Shown: positions 46,680-56,004, counted from the first letter of the stretch. The stretch is 64,000 bases of DNA from Sphingobacteriales bacterium (GCA_028288165.1 JAQBOG010000024.1:62001-126000), one strand, 5' to 3'. Notes: a model not told the origin generated them from the letters alone. A program made the numbers and translations.

Positions 46680-46755
46680 CGATTATCTAAGTCTCACAAT
46701 AATACCTCAATAAGTAAATCTCAAATCTACTATCTCATATCTCACCTCTCCACAC
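46680..46755. repeat. Short-word repeat spacer (ATCTCAAATCTACTATCTC type)
   Basis: The spacer before the prephenate dehydrogenase is made of variants of ATCTCAAATCTACT, ATCTCATATCTCACCTC. On the other strand these words match those at 17930-18005. It holds no gene. Confidence 0.65.
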
Positions 46756-46767
46756 TATCTTAGCAAA

Positions 46768-48027
46768 ATGAATATAGGTATCATTGGTCTGGGTGATATG
46801 GGCCGCTTATACGCTAAAGCTTTCGCTAAAGCGGGATATATAGTTTTTGGTTGTGACTTACCTCAACGACGTGAGCAACTTGAAGAAGAGCTTTCTCCTT
46901 TAGGCATTAAAGTTCTAGGCGATGGGAAAGAGGTTTCCAGGCAATGTGATATTATATTTTATTCTGTGGAGGCTGAAAAAATATCTGAGGTGGTTCAATT
47001 GTATGGCCCGTCAACTAAGTACGGTGCAATAGTAGCCGGACAAACATCAGTTAAGCATCCAGAAATTGAAGCTTTTGAGAAATACCTTCCAACTGATATT
47101 AATATTGTAACCTGTCATTCTTTACATGGGCCGGGCTTCGATACGGTTGGCCAAAAATTAATTGTTATCCCTCATAGAACAACTAAGGAAGCATATCAGA
47201 GAATGACTGATGTACTTACATCCTTAGGTTCAGAAATAGATGAAATTGCCGATTACCACGAACATGATAAGATCGTTGCAGATACACAGGCCGTAACTCA
47301 CGTTGGTTTTGAAAGTATGGGCACAGCCTGGAAAGAAGCTGGATTTTTCCCATGGGAAAATGCTTCGTATGTTGGAGGGATAGACAACGTCAAAATATTA
47401 ACAACGCTTCGGATATTTAGCTATAAATCGCACATATATAGTGGCTTGGCAATATTAAACCCCTATGCAAGGCACCAAGTTAAACGATATGCACAGTCTG
47501 AGTCTGATCTTTTTAAGTTAATGATCAAAGAGGAGGAAGCTACATTTCGTGAACGACTGTATAAAGCTCGCGACTTTGTTTTTCATGAAAGTCGGGTTCC
47601 TCTTATGTTAGATGATAAGATAATGAAAGAGTTTTCTCTTTCCGGTCAGCCTGGAAAGCGCAAACCTAACTCACATTTAAGTTTATTAAGTATGGTAGAT
47701 GCCTGGCATCATTTAGGAGTAAACCCGTATGATAACTTAATTTGTCAAACACCACCCTTCAGGCTTCGATTAGGTATTGCAGAATATTTATTTAAAAACG
47801 AAGAACTTCTGGAAGAGTCGATTCAAACTGCTCTTTATGATAAAAGTATTCGGAATGATGATCTTGAATTTCATTCAGCGGTTCGTGAATGGTCTTCCAT
47901 TATTTTTTATGGTGATCTTCAAGGATATAAACAACACTTTGATCAGGTTAAAAATTTCTTCGGAGACAGATTGGTACAAGGAAGGGAACAAAGTGTCGAA
48001 TTAATACGCCGACTTCAGATTGAGTAA
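46768..48027 (+). CDS. Prephenate dehydrogenase, fungal TYR1-like
   Basis: This 419-residue protein resembles the yeast TYR1 (prephenate dehydrogenase, NADP) more than bacterial TyrA. It has an N-terminal Rossmann domain (GIIGLGDMGRLYAKAF), then DIIFYSVEAEKISEVV, TSVKHPEIEAFEKYLP, TCHSLHGPGF, ADTQAVTHVGFESMGTAW, YVGGIDNVKILTTLRIFS, PNSHLSLLSMVDAWHHLGV and DDLEFHSAVREWSSI along the whole length, as I recall from the fungal enzymes. The reaction makes 4-hydroxyphenylpyruvate, the tyrosine precursor. There is no ACT or chorismate mutase domain. It sits between rpsJ and rplC, with no aromatic pathway gene near. Confidence 0.82.
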   Translation: MNIGIIGLGDMGRLYAKAFAKAGYIVFGCDLPQRREQLEEELSPLGIKVLGDGKEVSRQCDIIFYSVEAEKISEVVQLYGPSTKYGAIVAGQTSVKHPEIEAFEKYLPTDINIVTCHSLHGPGFDTVGQKLIVIPHRTTKEAYQRMTDVLTSLGSEIDEIADYHEHDKIVADTQAVTHVGFESMGTAWKEAGFFPWENASYVGGIDNVKILTTLRIFSYKSHIYSGLAILNPYARHQVKRYAQSESDLFKLMIKEEEATFRERLYKARDFVFHESRVPLMLDDKIMKEFSLSGQPGKRKPNSHLSLLSMVDAWHHLGVNPYDNLICQTPPFRLRLGIAEYLFKNEELLEESIQTALYDKSIRNDDLEFHSAVREWSSIIFYGDLQGYKQHFDQVKNFFGDRLVQGREQSVELIRRLQIE

Positions 48028-48040
48028 GCCTATCCTAAAA

Positions 48041-48634
48041 TTAGCGGTTATTTAGTAACTCCTCTAGTCTGTTTCTTTCTGTTTGAAGTTCACGGGAAAG
48101 CTTTTTCTCTTTTTCATTTGATTTTAATTTATGAGTCTGATACTCTTTAGACAGATCTTCATATAAGCCAATCCTATATTTAGCTTCTCGTTTTGCACTT
48201 ACAGAAAGATAGGTTGTTATTCCTAGGCAGATTGCTAAGAAACCTAAAATGCCTAGAATCAAATTCGTTTTATCTTCTGGAATGCTTTCCTTTTGAACAA
48301 CTTGAGCGGTACCATTCCTTATAACAAGTAAACTGTCATTTGCTGTTTTTAAGTCGTTTTTCAGATTGGTATTTTCCTTGTTAAGGTCTTCTACTTGTAT
48401 TTTAAATTTATCTAGTTGAGTCTGCTGCGTTTTCAGGCTGTCAATTATTTTTTTCCAATATGGTACAGCTTTATAAGCTTTAACTGGCTCCGCTGGTTGT
48501 GAAATGCTTTTTGAAGGTAAAGCAATTGATGATTTTGCGTTAGCAGCTTTCTTTACGCTATCGTTAACTCCCTTTTGAGCCATGGCAGAAATACAAGTTG
48601 TAATAATTATAACAATAAAAAGGAAGCTTTTCAT
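48041..48634 (-). CDS. Hypothetical secreted/membrane coiled-coil protein
   Basis: This 197-residue protein has a signal peptide (SFLFIVIIITTCISAMAQ), a coiled-coil region (about 70-115, for example KFKIQVEDLNKENTNLKNDL), one membrane segment (about 125-145, NLILGILGFLAICLGITTYL) and a second charged coiled coil at the C-terminus. It is similar in layout to small envelope or cell-division accessory proteins, but I recognise no family. It lies on the opposite strand inside the split ribosomal cluster. Confidence 0.72.
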   Translation of the reverse strand: MKSFLFIVIIITTCISAMAQKGVNDSVKKAANAKSSIALPSKSISQPAEPVKAYKAVPYWKKIIDSLKTQQTQLDKFKIQVEDLNKENTNLKNDLKTANDSLLVIRNGTAQVVQKESIPEDKTNLILGILGFLAICLGITTYLSVSAKREAKYRIGLYEDLSKEYQTHKLKSNEKEKKLSRELQTERNRLEELLNNR

Positions 48635-48874
48635 ATCGAATGTGTTAATTCACTTACAAACTAGGTAGTGATTTCTTTACTAGGATTAAGATAGCATTTT
48701 GCTTGGATATTTTCTATAAAGATTTAATAAACCTCGTTTCCAAAATAAATATCCTTTTTCTGCATGTTTGAGCATTTAAGCTGTATTGTTAATGATTTTT
48801 AACATTCAGAATTATTCCTAAAATCATGTAAAAAATCATTTTTTAACAAATAAAAAAAAATAACTCCCTAAGTG
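48635..48874. other. Spacer before the S10-spc operon
   Basis: About 240 AT-rich bases between the divergent hypothetical gene and the rplC promoter hold no gene and no clear hairpin. The promoter of the minus-strand gene must lie near 48640-48750. Confidence 0.5.
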
Positions 48875-48905
48875 TTTGTTATTTAATAACAGTTTTCTAT
48901 CTTTG
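48875..48905 (+). promoter_or_regulatory. Promoter of the rplC operon
   Basis: TTTG at 48875-48878, a 19-base spacer and TATCTTTG at 48898-48905 match the Bacteroidota consensus very well. It starts the long operon from rplC to at least rplQ or its internal breaks, and gives a leader of about 70 bases before rplC. Confidence 0.85.
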
Positions 48906-48938
48906 CCCTCCCTTAATAGGGATTTACTCTGCCTTGAA

Positions 48939-48956
48939 CGAAGCCCTACTGCTTCG
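48939..48956 (+). promoter_or_regulatory. Leader hairpin before rplC
   Basis: CGAAGC pairs perfectly with GCTTCG around CCTACT within the leader, 28 bases before the rplC start. It could be an autoregulatory site such as that bound by L4 in other bacteria, but this is inference. Confidence 0.4.
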
Positions 48957-48983
48957 ATGGGCACAAATTGATTTAAAAAGAAA

Positions 48984-49601
48984 ATGTCAGGAATTATTGG
49001 AAAAAAAGTAGGAATGACCAGCATTTTTGATACCGACGGGAAGAATATTCCTTGTACGGTAATAGAAGCTGGCCCCTGTGTAGTTACGCAACTACGTACC
49101 ATTGATCAGGACGGCTACAATGCAGTTCAGTTAGCTTTCGACGAAAAGAAAGAAAAAAACACATCCGGACCATTAAAAGGACATTTTGCAAAAGCAAACA
49201 CAACTCCAAAACGCAAGTTAGTGGAGTTTAAGACTTTTGAAGATGAAAAAACTCTTGGAGATACGGTAACTGTTGGAATCTTTTCAGAAGGTGACTTTGT
49301 TGATGTAGTTGGTACTTCAAAAGGTAAGGGATTTCAGGGTGTTGTGAAACGCCATGGTTTTGGTGGTGTTGGTGGACAAACTCACGGACAACACAATCGT
49401 TTAAGAGCGCCGGGTTCATTAGGAGCGTCATCATGGCCTTCTCGTGTATTTAAAGGTATGCGTATGGCTGGCCGTATGGGTGGCGATCGTGTAAAGGTTC
49501 AAAATCTTGAGATTTTGAAAGTATATCCGGAGCAAAATTTATTAGTAGTTAGCGGTTCAATTCCGGGAGCTAAAGGTTCTTACGTAATCGTTGATAAATA
49601 A
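48984..49601 (+). CDS. rplC: 50S ribosomal protein L3
   Basis: This 205-residue protein is L3. It starts [16 protein letters not shown] and has [15 protein letters not shown] and [19 protein letters not shown], the extended loop that reaches the peptidyl-transferase centre. The glutamine in the GQTHG loop is at the site methylated in some bacteria. It is first in the S10-spc operon. Confidence 0.98.
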   Translation: MSGIIGKKVGMTSIFDTDGKNIPCTVIEAGPCVVTQLRTIDQDGYNAVQLAFDEKKEKNTSGPLKGHFAKANTTPKRKLVEFKTFEDEKTLGDTVTVGIFSEGDFVDVVGTSKGKGFQGVVKRHGFGGVGGQTHGQHNRLRAPGSLGASSWPSRVFKGMRMAGRMGGDRVKVQNLEILKVYPEQNLLVVSGSIPGAKGSYVIVDK

Positions 49602-49604
49602 GAC

Positions 49605-50234
49605 ATGGAAGTTAACGTAATTAATATATCAGGCCAAGAAACAGGTGCCAAGGTGCAACTTCCTGATGCGATCTTCGCTGTCAATGTAAATGATCATGCG
49701 ATTTATTTAGATGTTAAGCAATATTTGGCAAATCAACGTCAAGGAACGCATAAATCTAAACAACGTAATGAAATTGCTGGTTCAACCCGCAAGTTATATA
49801 AACAAAAAGGTACTGGTGGTGCTCGTGCAGGATCTATCAAATCACCTTTATTTAATGGTGGTGGTCGTGTTTTCGGTCCTCAACCCCGTGATTATAGTTT
49901 TAAACTAAACAAGAAGTTAAAATCTCTTGCTCGTAAATCAGCTTTAACTTATAAAGCACTTGATAATAACATCGTTGTTATCGAAGATTTTAGTTTTGAT
50001 GCTGTTAAAACGAAGGAATATATAAAGTTTGTTGCAAATTTAAACTTTACTAATGAGAAGACTCTTTTAGTATTGCCTGCAGCAAATGATAACATTTATT
50101 TATCAAGCAGGAATATTAAGAAAGCTAAAGTGGTTACTGCATCTCAACTTAATACATATGATGTATTAAACGCAGGTAAGCTTTTACTTACTACAGAAAC
50201 TGTTAAAACTTTAGAGGAGGCTTTTGCTAAGTAA
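49605..50234 (+). CDS. rplD: 50S ribosomal protein L4
   Basis: This 209-residue protein is L4, with [32 protein letters not shown] and [16 protein letters not shown], the conserved core that lines the exit tunnel. In other bacteria L4 also represses the S10 operon. It begins 3 bases after the rplC stop codon. Confidence 0.98.
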   Translation: MEVNVINISGQETGAKVQLPDAIFAVNVNDHAIYLDVKQYLANQRQGTHKSKQRNEIAGSTRKLYKQKGTGGARAGSIKSPLFNGGGRVFGPQPRDYSFKLNKKLKSLARKSALTYKALDNNIVVIEDFSFDAVKTKEYIKFVANLNFTNEKTLLVLPAANDNIYLSSRNIKKAKVVTASQLNTYDVLNAGKLLLTTETVKTLEEAFAK

Positions 50235-50235
50235 G

Positions 50236-50526
50236 ATGGACATACTTAAGAAACCAATTTTAACTGAAAAAGCATCTGCCTTAACCGAGAAACTTAATCG
50301 TTTCACTTTTAAAGCTGATCACAGAGCCAACAAATTGCAAATTAAAGGTGCAATTGAAAAAATGTATGGCGTAAATATCCAAGCTATCAACACCATGGTG
50401 GTTTTTGGAAAAATGAAATCGCGTAACACGAAAGCTGGTGTTGTAACTGGTAATATTGCCAAATACAAAAAAGCTATTGTAACGCTTAAGGATGGTGAAA
50501 CTATTGACTTTTATAGCAATATATAA
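50236..50526 (+). CDS. rplW: 50S ribosomal protein L23
   Basis: This 96-residue protein is L23, located at the exit tunnel and used as a dock by signal-recognition particle and trigger factor. ILKKPILTEKASALTEKLN and the C-terminal KAIVTLKDGETIDFY are typical. The ATG at 50236, 1 base after the rplD stop, is preferred to an upstream TTG at 50224 that overlaps rplD. Confidence 0.97.
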   Translation: MDILKKPILTEKASALTEKLNRFTFKADHRANKLQIKGAIEKMYGVNIQAINTMVVFGKMKSRNTKAGVVTGNIAKYKKAIVTLKDGETIDFYSNI

Positions 50527-50532
50527 TTAGAC

Positions 50533-51357
50533 ATGGCAGTTAAAAGATTTAAACCGGTTACCCCTGGTACTCGCTTCCGAGTTGGAGCTGATTATTCTGG
50601 TATAACTACTAACGTTCCAGAAAAGTCGTTAGTAACTTCTATCAAGAAATCAGGTGGTAGAAATAATTCCGGTAAAATGACTATGCGTTATCTCGGTGGG
50701 GGACATAAAAAGTCATACCGATTAATTGATTTTAAACGCGATAAACACAATATCCCCGCAACAGTTGCCACTATAGAATACGATCCAAATCGTAGCGCTC
50801 ATATTGCCCTTGTAAATTATGCAGATGGTGAGAAGCGTTATATTATTGCTCCGGAAAGTTTAACTGTAGGACAGATAGTAATATCTGGAGATGCAGTAGC
50901 TCCTGAAGTTGGTAATGCGTTACCTCTTAAGAGTATCCCTCTTGGATCTATTATTCATAATATTGAACTTAATCCTGGTCAAGGTGCATCAATTGCACGT
51001 AGCGCAGGTACTTATGCTCAATTATCTGCACGTGACGGTAAATACGCAATCATCAAAATGCCTTCAAGCGAAACTCGCATGATCCTGGCAACTTGTATGG
51101 CAACAATCGGAACTGTTTCTAATTCAGAAAAAGCTAACGAAGTGTTAGGTAAAGCTGGTAGAAAACGTTGGTTAGGTCGTCGTCCAAGAGTACGTGGTGT
51201 AGCTATGAACCCTGTCGATCACCCTATGGGTGGTGGTGAAGGTAGATCATCAGGTGGTCACCCTCGTTCAAGAAAAGGCTTGTTATCTAAAGGATTCAAA
51301 ACTCGTGATAAGAAGAAATCGTCTGATCGTTATATAATTGAGAGAAGGAAGAAATAA
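50533..51357 (+). CDS. rplB: 50S ribosomal protein L2
   Basis: This 274-residue protein is L2, needed for peptidyl transfer and subunit joining. [39 protein letters not shown] and the C-terminal [18 protein letters not shown] are invariant blocks. The stop overlaps the rpsS start (TAATGG), suggesting coupling. Confidence 0.98.
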   Translation: MAVKRFKPVTPGTRFRVGADYSGITTNVPEKSLVTSIKKSGGRNNSGKMTMRYLGGGHKKSYRLIDFKRDKHNIPATVATIEYDPNRSAHIALVNYADGEKRYIIAPESLTVGQIVISGDAVAPEVGNALPLKSIPLGSIIHNIELNPGQGASIARSAGTYAQLSARDGKYAIIKMPSSETRMILATCMATIGTVSNSEKANEVLGKAGRKRWLGRRPRVRGVAMNPVDHPMGGGEGRSSGGHPRSRKGLLSKGFKTRDKKKSSDRYIIERRKK

Positions 51358-51623
51358 TGGCACGTTCAATAAAAAAAGGACCTTATATAGATCATAACGT
51401 AGAAAGAAAAGTTCTTACTATGAATGATAGCAATAAAAAGTCGGTAATCAAAACTTGGTCTCGTCGGTCAATGATCTCACCAGATTTTGTAGGTCATACA
51501 TTTGCAGTACATAACGGTAATAAATTTATCCCTGTGTATGTAACAGAAAACATGGTTGGTCACAAGTTAGGAGAGTTTTCCCCAACTAGGACTTTTAGAG
51601 GTCATTCTGAAAAGAGGAAATAA
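51357..51623 (+). CDS. rpsS: 30S ribosomal protein S19
   Basis: This 88-residue protein is S19. It starts [15 protein letters not shown] and has [20 protein letters not shown] and [15 protein letters not shown]. It forms part of the small-subunit head with S13. Confidence 0.98.
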   Translation: MARSIKKGPYIDHNVERKVLTMNDSNKKSVIKTWSRRSMISPDFVGHTFAVHNGNKFIPVYVTENMVGHKLGEFSPTRTFRGHSEKRK

Positions 51624-51626
51624 GCA

Positions 51627-51989
51627 ATGGAAGCAATAGCAAAATTAAATGATTGCCCCACTTCACCACGTAAAATGAGATTAGTAGTTGATCTAATCCG
51701 TGGAGAGAGAGTTGAAAAAGCTTTATCTATTTTGAAGTATTCTAATAAAGAGGTTGCAATAAGAGTTGAGAAACTATTATTGTCTGCTATCAAAAACTGG
51801 GAATCAAAAAACGAAGGACAACGTCCGGAAGATAATGAGTTGTTTGTGAAAACAATCAGTGTTGATGGTGGCCGCCAATTAAAGAGATTAAGACCAGCTC
51901 CTCAAGGTCGTGGACATAGAATTCGCAAGCGTTCAAACCACGTTACATTGATAGTTGATAGTAAGAATATTGAACCAAAAGCTAATTAA
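51627..51989 (+). CDS. rplV: 50S ribosomal protein L22
   Basis: This 120-residue protein is L22, whose beta-hairpin lines the exit tunnel. [18 protein letters not shown] and the [17 protein letters not shown] block of the tunnel hairpin are conserved. Length is normal. Confidence 0.97.
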   Translation: MEAIAKLNDCPTSPRKMRLVVDLIRGERVEKALSILKYSNKEVAIRVEKLLLSAIKNWESKNEGQRPEDNELFVKTISVDGGRQLKRLRPAPQGRGHRIRKRSNHVTLIVDSKNIEPKAN

Positions 51990-51995
51990 GGAGAA

Positions 51996-52880
51996 ATGGG
52001 ACAAAAAGCACATCCAATAGGTGCCAGATTAGGTATCATCAGAGGTTGGGACTCTAATTGGTTCGGTGGAAACGATTACTCCGAAAAATTAGTTGAGGAC
52101 GAAAAAATAAGAAAATATCTTTCTGTACGTATTTCGAAAGGTGGTATTTCTAAAGTTGTTATCGAACGTACTTTAAAACGAATTACTATTACTATTCACA
52201 CTGCTCGTCCGGGTATTGTGATTGGAAAAGGCGGTCAGGAAGTTGACAAAATTAAAGAAGAGCTAAAAAAGCTTACAAAAAAAGACGTTCAAATTAACAT
52301 TTTTGAAATTAAACGTCCTGAACTTGACGCTCAGTTAGTTGGCGAAGGAGTTGCAAAACAATTAGAAGCTCGTATTTCTTTCCGTCGTGCCATGAAGACT
52401 TCAATCGCATCAACGATGCGTATGGGAGCTGAAGGTATAAAAATTATGTGTTCAGGTAGATTAGGCGGTGCTGAAATGGCTCGTACTGAACAATATAAAG
52501 ATGGTAGAGTTCCATTGCATACTTTCCGTGCTGATATAGACTATGCTTTAGCAGAAGCTTTAACAACTTATGGTAAAATAGGTGTTAAGGTATGGATATG
52601 TAAAGGTGAAGTTTACGGTAAACGTGATCTATCTCCTAACATTGGCCAAACTACCGGAGTAAAAGGACGTGAAGGTAACCAACCAGCATTTGGTGGAAAC
52701 GAAAGACGTGGTGGTGGAAACGAAAGAAGAGGTGGTGGAGACAACAGACGTGGTGGAGATAATCGTGGTGCTGGCCAAAATCGTGGTGGTAATGCAGGAG
52801 GTCAAAATCGTGGCCAAGGCGCTAATCGCGGTGGTGGACCAGGTGCAGGTGGTGCTGGTGGTTTCAGAGGTAAGAAATAA
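51996..52880 (+). CDS. rpsC: 30S ribosomal protein S3 with long Gly/Arg/Asn-rich tail
   Basis: Residues 1 to about 212 form a normal S3 (KH domain [14 protein letters not shown], then [18 protein letters not shown] and [16 protein letters not shown]). S3 is part of the mRNA entry site and its helicase activity. The protein then runs about 80 residues longer than usual, with a tail of imperfect repeats ([18 protein letters not shown]) to GGFRGKK. The tail is repeated in DNA as well and may bind RNA. A GGAG motif precedes the start. Confidence 0.96.
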   Translation: MGQKAHPIGARLGIIRGWDSNWFGGNDYSEKLVEDEKIRKYLSVRISKGGISKVVIERTLKRITITIHTARPGIVIGKGGQEVDKIKEELKKLTKKDVQINIFEIKRPELDAQLVGEGVAKQLEARISFRRAMKTSIASTMRMGAEGIKIMCSGRLGGAEMARTEQYKDGRVPLHTFRADIDYALAEALTTYGKIGVKVWICKGEVYGKRDLSPNIGQTTGVKGREGNQPAFGGNERRGGGNERRGGGDNRRGGDNRGAGQNRGGNAGGQNRGQGANRGGGPGAGGAGGFRGKK

Positions 52881-52919
52881 TTAGGTTTAGACATCGTTTA
52901 ACGATAAAAAAATAAAAAA

Positions 52920-53342
52920 ATGTTACAGCCAAAAAGAACGAAGTTCAGGAAGATGCAAAAAGGCAAAATGAAAGGTTTAGCAACCCGTGGCGCTGAACTT
53001 GCCTTCGGATCTTTCGGAATTAAATCATTAGAACCGGCCTGGATTACCAGTCGCCAGATCGAAGCTGCACGTATTGCCGTAACTAGGTTCATGAAACGTG
53101 AGGGTCAAGTATGGATCCGCATTTTCCCTGACAAACCAGTTACCAAGAAACCTGCCGAAGTACGGATGGGTAAAGGTAAAGGTGCACCAGAATATTGGGT
53201 TGCAGTTGTTCGACCAGGAAGAATGATTTTTGAAGCTGAAGGTGTTCCTTTAGAAGTTGCTAAAGAGGCAATGCGCTTAGCCGCTCAAAAATTACCAGTT
53301 CAAACTAGATTCGTAACACGTAGAGATTACGTAGAAGCATAA
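52920..53342 (+). CDS. rplP: 50S ribosomal protein L16
   Basis: This 140-residue protein is L16. It starts [19 protein letters not shown] and has [38 protein letters not shown] and KLPVQTRFV. It helps position tRNA at the A site. A word-repeat hairpin follows it. Confidence 0.98.
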   Translation: MLQPKRTKFRKMQKGKMKGLATRGAELAFGSFGIKSLEPAWITSRQIEAARIAVTRFMKREGQVWIRIFPDKPVTKKPAEVRMGKGKGAPEYWVAVVRPGRMIFEAEGVPLEVAKEAMRLAAQKLPVQTRFVTRRDYVEA

Positions 53343-53416
53343 TTAGTTGTAAGTTATAGGTTGAGAGTTGTAAGTAAAATTACATCTGCAACTTACAACC
53401 TCCAACACATAACAAA
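53343..53416. repeat. Word-repeat hairpin between rplP and rpmC
   Basis: Words GTTGTAAGTT and TATAGGTTGAGAGTTGTA at the left pair imperfectly with CAACTTACAACCTCCAACA at the right (about 18 of 23 bases). The same words occur in the fusA-rpsJ hairpin. There is no T run, so it should be transcribed through. Confidence 0.65.
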
Positions 53417-53425
53417 ATTAAAAAC

Positions 53426-53653
53426 ATGAAATACTCAGAAATTTTAGAGCTTTCAACTGAAGAAGTTATTGCTAGAATTAATGAAGAGAAAGCTAATCTC
53501 ACCAAATTAAAATTTGCACATTCTGTTTCTGCAATTGAAAATCCTAGTAGGATTACAAAAGTTAGAAAAGTTGTAGCACGTTTAAACACAGAATTGACTA
53601 AGCGCAAGGCGGATATGAAAGTATCTTCTGAGTTAGAGTCCGCTTCTGAATAA
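53426..53653 (+). CDS. rpmC: 50S ribosomal protein L29
   Basis: This 75-residue helical protein is L29. It starts MKYSEILELSTEEVIARI and contains ENPSRITKVRKVVARLNTEL, matching the family. It lies near the exit tunnel. Confidence 0.95.
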   Translation: MKYSEILELSTEEVIARINEEKANLTKLKFAHSVSAIENPSRITKVRKVVARLNTELTKRKADMKVSSELESASE

Positions 53654-53666
53654 ATAGAAAGTCGTA

Positions 53667-53921
53667 ATGGAAAGACAATTAAGAAAAACAAGAATCGGGC
53701 TGGTTGTAAGCAACAAGATGGATAAGTCTGTTGTAGTGGCGGTTGAAAGAAAGGTGAAGCACCCGATCTATGGTAAGTTCGTGAAGAAAACTACCAAGTT
53801 CATGGCTCATGACGAGAGCAATACTTGCGGTATCGGTGACACGATATTGATCATGGAAACTCGTCCGCTGAGTAAGACTAAAAACTGGAGATTAGTTGAA
53901 ATTTTAGAAAGAGCTAAGTAA
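53667..53921 (+). CDS. rpsQ: 30S ribosomal protein S17
   Basis: This 84-residue protein is S17, an early assembly protein. [39 protein letters not shown] and [18 protein letters not shown] are conserved. Confidence 0.98.
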   Translation: MERQLRKTRIGLVVSNKMDKSVVVAVERKVKHPIYGKFVKKTTKFMAHDESNTCGIGDTILIMETRPLSKTKNWRLVEILERAK

Positions 53922-53922
53922 C

Positions 53923-54291
53923 ATGGTACAACAGGAATCAAGACTGAATGTTGCTGACAACAGTGGAGCTAAGGAAGTATTAGTAATCCGTGTTTTAGGT
54001 GGTACCGGTAAGCGTTATGCATCATTAGGTGACAAAGTTGTTGTCACTGTTAAAAGTGCGCTGCCATCGGGTAATATCAAAAAAGGAACTGTTTCAAAAG
54101 CAGTTGTTGTGAGAACAAAGAAAGAAGTTAGACGTAAAGATGGTTCTTACATCCGCTTTGACGATAACGCAGCAGTATTATTAAACGCTCAGGACGAGCC
54201 ACGTGGTACACGTATATTCGGCCCTGTTGCAAGAGAGTTGCGTGAAAAACAATTCATGAAGATAGTTTCACTAGCACCGGAGGTTCTGTAA
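53923..54291 (+). CDS. rplN: 50S ribosomal protein L14
   Basis: This 122-residue protein is L14. It starts [19 protein letters not shown] and has [18 protein letters not shown] and [15 protein letters not shown]. It forms an intersubunit bridge and binds RsfS when the ribosome is silenced. It starts 1 base after the rpsQ stop. Confidence 0.98.
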   Translation: MVQQESRLNVADNSGAKEVLVIRVLGGTGKRYASLGDKVVVTVKSALPSGNIKKGTVSKAVVVRTKKEVRRKDGSYIRFDDNAAVLLNAQDEPRGTRIFGPVARELREKQFMKIVSLAPEVL

Positions 54292-54292
54292 A

Positions 54293-54634
54293 ATGAAAAA
54301 TAAAGTTAATTCACAACCTAAATTCAAAATCCGTAAAGGTGATCTTGTTCAAATTGTAGCAGGTGACTCTAAAGGAAAACAAGGTAAGGTTATAGAAGTT
54401 CTGTTACAAAAAGACAGAGTTGTAGTTGAAGGTGCTAATATGGTATCTAAACATACAAAACCAAATGCTGCTACTCCAAACGGTGGTATCATTAAGAAGG
54501 AAGCCGCTCTTCATATTTCAAACGTTATGTTAGTTGATGCCAAAACTGGTAAACCAACACGCGTAGGTAAACAAAAGAATAGCGAAGGTAAATCTGTTAG
54601 AGTATCTAAAAAATCTGGGGAGGAAATTAAGTAA
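54293..54634 (+). CDS. rplX: 50S ribosomal protein L24
   Basis: This 113-residue protein is L24. [20 protein letters not shown] is its KOW motif, and [19 protein letters not shown] follows. It starts assembly of the large subunit. A GGAGG sequence precedes the start. Confidence 0.97.
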   Translation: MKNKVNSQPKFKIRKGDLVQIVAGDSKGKQGKVIEVLLQKDRVVVEGANMVSKHTKPNAATPNGGIIKKEAALHISNVMLVDAKTGKPTRVGKQKNSEGKSVRVSKKSGEEIK

Positions 54635-55197
54635 TGACTTACGTACCAAGATTAAAATCGAAATATAAGGAAGAAGTAGTTACTGCTTTAAAGGAGAAAT
54701 TCCAATATAAAAGCGTAATGCAAGTTCCTCGTTTAGTGAAAATAGCGATCAACCAAGGTGTTGGTGCTGCTGTTACAGACAAGAAATTAATTGATACTTC
54801 AATCAACGAACTATCTACTATTACTGGACAGAAAGCAGTTTCTACTAAATCAAAGAAAGATATCTCTAACTTTAAATTGCGTAAAGGTATGCCAATTGGT
54901 GTGCGTGTTACTTTACGTGAAAATACAATGTATGAGTTTTTAGATAGATTGATTGCTGTTGCTCTTCCTCGTATTCGTGATTTCAAAGGAATCAATGATA
55001 AAGGATTTGACGGAAAAGGTAATTATACATTAGGTATTACTGAGCAAATCATTTTTCCTGAAATAAACATAGACCAAATTAACAAAATTATGGGTATGGA
55101 TATTACATTTGTAACCACTGCGAAAACTGACGTTGAAGCATTGGAATTATTAAAGCAATTTGGTTTACCATTTAAGAATCAAAATACAAGTTTATAA
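54634..55197 (+). CDS. rplE: 50S ribosomal protein L5
   Basis: This 187-residue protein is L5, which holds 5S rRNA and forms a bridge to the small subunit. [34 protein letters not shown] and the C-terminal [20 protein letters not shown] are conserved. Its last base is shared with the rpsN start. Confidence 0.98.
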   Translation: MTYVPRLKSKYKEEVVTALKEKFQYKSVMQVPRLVKIAINQGVGAAVTDKKLIDTSINELSTITGQKAVSTKSKKDISNFKLRKGMPIGVRVTLRENTMYEFLDRLIAVALPRIRDFKGINDKGFDGKGNYTLGITEQIIFPEINIDQINKIMGMDITFVTTAKTDVEALELLKQFGLPFKNQNTSL

Positions 55198-55466
55198 TGG
55201 CTAAAGAAGGTGTAAAAGCTCGTGACGTAAAACGTGCTAGATTAGTTGCCCAATATGCTGAGAAGAGAGAAATCTTAAAAGCAGCAGGTGATTACCAAGG
55301 TTTAGATAAATTGCCAAAGAATGCATCACCAGTACGTTTACACAATCGTTGTAAATTATCAGGTCGTCCGCGTGGTTACATGCGTCAATTTGGTATTTCA
55401 CGTGTAGTATTTCGTGATATGGCATTAGCAGGTAAAATACCAGGAGTAAGAAAAGCGAGCTGGTAA
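55197..55466 (+). CDS. rpsN: 30S ribosomal protein S14, zinc-free form
   Basis: This 89-residue protein is S14 of the long, zinc-free (C-) type. It has [19 protein letters not shown] but lacks the CxxC pairs of the short zinc form. It starts directly on the rplE stop. A long hairpin follows before rpsH. Confidence 0.97.
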   Translation: MAKEGVKARDVKRARLVAQYAEKREILKAAGDYQGLDKLPKNASPVRLHNRCKLSGRPRGYMRQFGISRVVFRDMALAGKIPGVRKASW

Positions 55467-55473
55467 TAATTAT

Positions 55474-55513
55474 TTATAGTTGATTTAGCTGTCTAGTTTT
55501 AAATCAACTATAA
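55474..55513 (+). promoter_or_regulatory. 13-bp hairpin between rpsN and rpsH
   Basis: TTATAGTTGATTT (55474-55486) pairs perfectly with AAATCAACTATAA (55501-55513) around 14 bases. No T run follows. It lies in the spacer before rpsH, the gene for the spc-operon repressor S8 in other bacteria, so it could be a regulatory or processing site. Confidence 0.55.
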
Positions 55514-55590
55514 TTAAATTTAATGAAATTAACCGACGGTAGGTCTTTTAGGATAGTCCGAGAAGAAACCACCATCATTATTAAATAAAA

Positions 55591-55989
55591 ATGAATACAG
55601 ATCCAATAGCGGATTACTTAACCCGTGTTCGGAATGCAATAAAAGCAAACCACAGGGTAGTAGAAATTCCTGCCTCTAATCTTAAGAGAGAAATTACAAA
55701 AGTACTTTTCGATAAAGGTTACATCTCAAACTACAAGTTTGAACAAACTACTGTTCAAGGCACTATCAAGATAGCCTTAAAGTATAATTCAATTACAAAA
55801 ATCTCTGCAATTCGTTCTATTTCTAGAGTTAGTAAGCCAGGTCTTCGTAAATATGCTGGTGTTGAAAAATTACCGCGTGTTTTGAACGGTTTAGGTATTG
55901 CTATTCTTTCTACTTCTAAAGGTGTAATGACTGATAAAGAAGCTAGAACCTTGAATATTGGTGGCGAAGTTTTATGTTACGTTTATTAA
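55591..55989 (+). CDS. rpsH: 30S ribosomal protein S8
   Basis: This 132-residue protein is S8, a primary 16S rRNA binder. DPIADYLTRVRNAIKANH, RISRVSKPGLRKYAG and the C-terminal GVMTDKEARTLNIGGEVLC are conserved. In E. coli S8 represses the spc operon by binding its mRNA. Confidence 0.98.
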   Translation: MNTDPIADYLTRVRNAIKANHRVVEIPASNLKREITKVLFDKGYISNYKFEQTTVQGTIKIALKYNSITKISAIRSISRVSKPGLRKYAGVEKLPRVLNGLGIAILSTSKGVMTDKEARTLNIGGEVLCYVY

Positions 55990-56004
55990 TAGGAGGATTT
56001 AGAA

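Noticed and set aside
52669-52884. Long alternative frames over the rpsC tail, both strands
   Set aside because: They arise from the repetitive Gly/Arg/Asn codons of S3. The S3 frame continues without break from a conserved core.
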